Below are positions 12,897 to 13,943 of a stretch of DNA of 13,943 nt, in pieces. Positions within the stretch are counted from its first letter, which is position 1. Each line of letters begins with the position of its first letter. The DNA is from an uncultured Eubacteriales bacterium (lineage in GTDB: Bacteria > Bacillota > Clostridia > Oscillospirales > Acutalibacteraceae), in the NCBI GenBank assembly GCA_900313125.1, contig OMPZ01000118.1, positions 1 through 13,943 of the forward strand, written 5' to 3'. The translations under genes and the position numbers were made by a program. The notes beneath the pieces are model-generated. The model did not search any database. It was given only the letters and a program-made list of their open reading frames with translations, and had not been told where the DNA came from.

Positions 12897-13943
12897 ATGG
12901 TGAATGTAAAGCCTGTAAAAATGGGAAGTACGACCCGTATGAGCTTCGGCAAGATCGACGAAGTTATCGGTATGCCGAACCTTATCGAGATCCAGAAGAA
13001 GTCGTACGAGTGGTTTTTGGACGACGGGCTCAAGGAGGTTTTCAGAGATGTTTCGGGTATCTCCGACCACACCGGAAACCTCGTTCTTGACTTCGTTGAC
13101 TATTTCCTCGACATAAGCCACCCGAAGCATTCCGTTATCGAATGCAAGGAGAGAGACACCACCTATGCAGCGCCCCTCAAGGTGACGGCGCGCCTTACCA
13201 ACCGCGAGACCGACGAGGTAAAGGAGTCGGAGATCTACATGGGCGATTTCCCGCTCATGACGGAGAGCGGTACGTTCGTTATCAACGGCGCCGAGCGCGT
13301 TATCGTATCTCAGCTCGTAAGATCGCCGGGCGTGTACTATAAGATGGATCACGACAAGACCGGTAAGGAGCTTTTCTCCTCGACCGTTATCCCGAACAGA
13401 GGCGCATGGCTTGAGTATGAAAACGACATCAACGACGTTTTCTATGTAAGGATAGACAAGAACAGAAAGATCCCCGTTACAGCGTTCCTGCGCGCTCTCG
13501 GTCTCGGCACCGACGAGGATATCCTCAATTATTTTGGCGACGACGACCGCATGAAGGCAACTATCGCAAAGGACGGCTGCACGAATCAGGAGGACGGTCT
13601 GCTTGAGGTCTACAAAAAGCTTCGTCCCTCGGAGCCTCCGACGGTAGAAAGCGCTCAGCAGCACATCGACAACCTCTTCTTCGACCCGCGCCGCTACGAT
13701 ATGTCGCGCGTCGGCAGATATAAGTACAACAAGAAGCTCGGTATCTGGAGACGTATCACAGGTCAGAGGGCGGCGGCTCCCGTTATCGACCCGAGAACGG
13801 GCGAGATCCTCGCTATGGACGGCGACGTGTTCACAAGAGCTCAGGCAGAGCAGATCGAGAACGCCGGCGTTAAAGAGGTGCTCGTACAGCTTGAAAACGA
13901 CAAGGTCATCAAGGTCATCTCCAACGGCATGGTAGATATGTCG
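12897..13943 (+). CDS. rpoB: DNA-directed RNA polymerase subunit beta, 5' part
   Basis: Beta subunit of RNA polymerase, part of the catalytic core. The first 349 codons are present and the frame is open to the window edge, so the gene is truncated by the window, not by mutation. Family landmarks are the N-terminal TTRMSFGKIDEVIGMPNLIEIQ, the conserved GTFVINGAERVIVSQL (125-140) followed by VRSPGVYY, and IPNRGAWLEYE further on. The central rifampicin cluster lies beyond the edge. I start at ATG 12897 (MVNVKPVKMG, as in Firmicutes homologues). The only ribosome-site-like sequence, TTGGAG (12878-12883), is 13 bases away, unusually far for so highly expressed a gene; GTG at 12900 would be further still. 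No rplJ-rplL lies directly upstream: the gene has its own promoter and the upstream operon diverges. Confidence 0.97.
   Translation, partial: MVNVKPVKMGSTTRMSFGKIDEVIGMPNLIEIQKKSYEWFLDDGLKEVFRDVSGISDHTGNLVLDFVDYFLDISHPKHSVIECKERDTTYAAPLKVTARLTNRETDEVKESEIYMGDFPLMTESGTFVINGAERVIVSQLVRSPGVYYKMDHDKTGKELFSSTVIPNRGAWLEYENDINDVFYVRIDKNRKIPVTAFLRALGLGTDEDILNYFGDDDRMKATIAKDGCTNQEDGLLEVYKKLRPSEPPTVESAQQHIDNLFFDPRRYDMSRVGRYKYNKKLGIWRRITGQRAAAPVIDPRTGEILAMDGDVFTRAQAEQIENAGVKEVLVQLENDKVIKVISNGMVDMS

Noticed and set aside
12696..13664. Long open frame (322 codons) on the minus strand across rpoB
   Set aside because: It is the antisense of rpoB running into the leader; no family resemblance and no ribosome site.
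1..13943. CRISPR arrays, tRNA or rRNA genes, insertion sequences, prophage or attachment sites
   Set aside because: No regularly spaced direct repeats, cloverleaf-like segments, transposase motifs or integrase genes were seen on either strand.

Overview
The window looks like chromosomal DNA of an anaerobic, spore-forming Firmicute of class Clostridia, probably a gut Ruminococcaceae/Oscillospiraceae relative. The reasons are a full-length forespore sigma factor SigG, a dockerin-bearing secreted protein (cellulosome/amylosome-type assembly), paired serpins, GGAGG ribosome sites, consensus sigma-A promoters and balanced GC coding with AT-rich spacers. From memory, [Eubacterium] siraeum is a gut species with described serpins ('siropins'); the placement is inference, not a match.

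Layout. (1) 43-1512, minus: phoH and ybeY with a 4-base overlap and a strong extended -10 promoter. The phoH N-terminus appears broken by one extra base. (2) 1527-1993: a divergent spacer with the phoH and degV promoters and a cluster of stem-loops. (3) 2000-8205, plus: degV, a Nudix ADP-ribose pyrophosphatase, a small DUF5658-like membrane protein, an ABC-F ATPase, rmuC and sigG, ending at a strong terminator at 8210-8250 that also works in reverse for the convergent serpin gene. (4) 8287-12449, minus: an ECF-type sigma factor, a single-pass membrane protein that may be its anti-sigma factor, a lipoprotein serpin, a terminator, and a secreted serpin with an N-terminal dockerin. (5) 12450-12896: a divergent control region with a near-perfect sigma-A promoter and a hairpin-rich leader for rpoB, whose first 349 codons run off the right edge.

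Two systems stand out. First, the sigG Shine-Dalgarno sequence lies inside a 14-bp stem-loop whose left arm is upstream of the predicted forespore start site. Read-through mRNA from rmuC would therefore be silenced, while mRNA from the sporulation promoter would escape. Second, a sigma / membrane-protein / serpin operon sits beside a dockerin-serpin. This suggests a regulated, surface-displayed protease-inhibitor system with one inhibitor on the membrane and one on an extracellular scaffold, the two having different reactive loops.

Everything here was read by eye from sequence. Family assignments rest on remembered motifs, and no database search, folding program or alignment was run.
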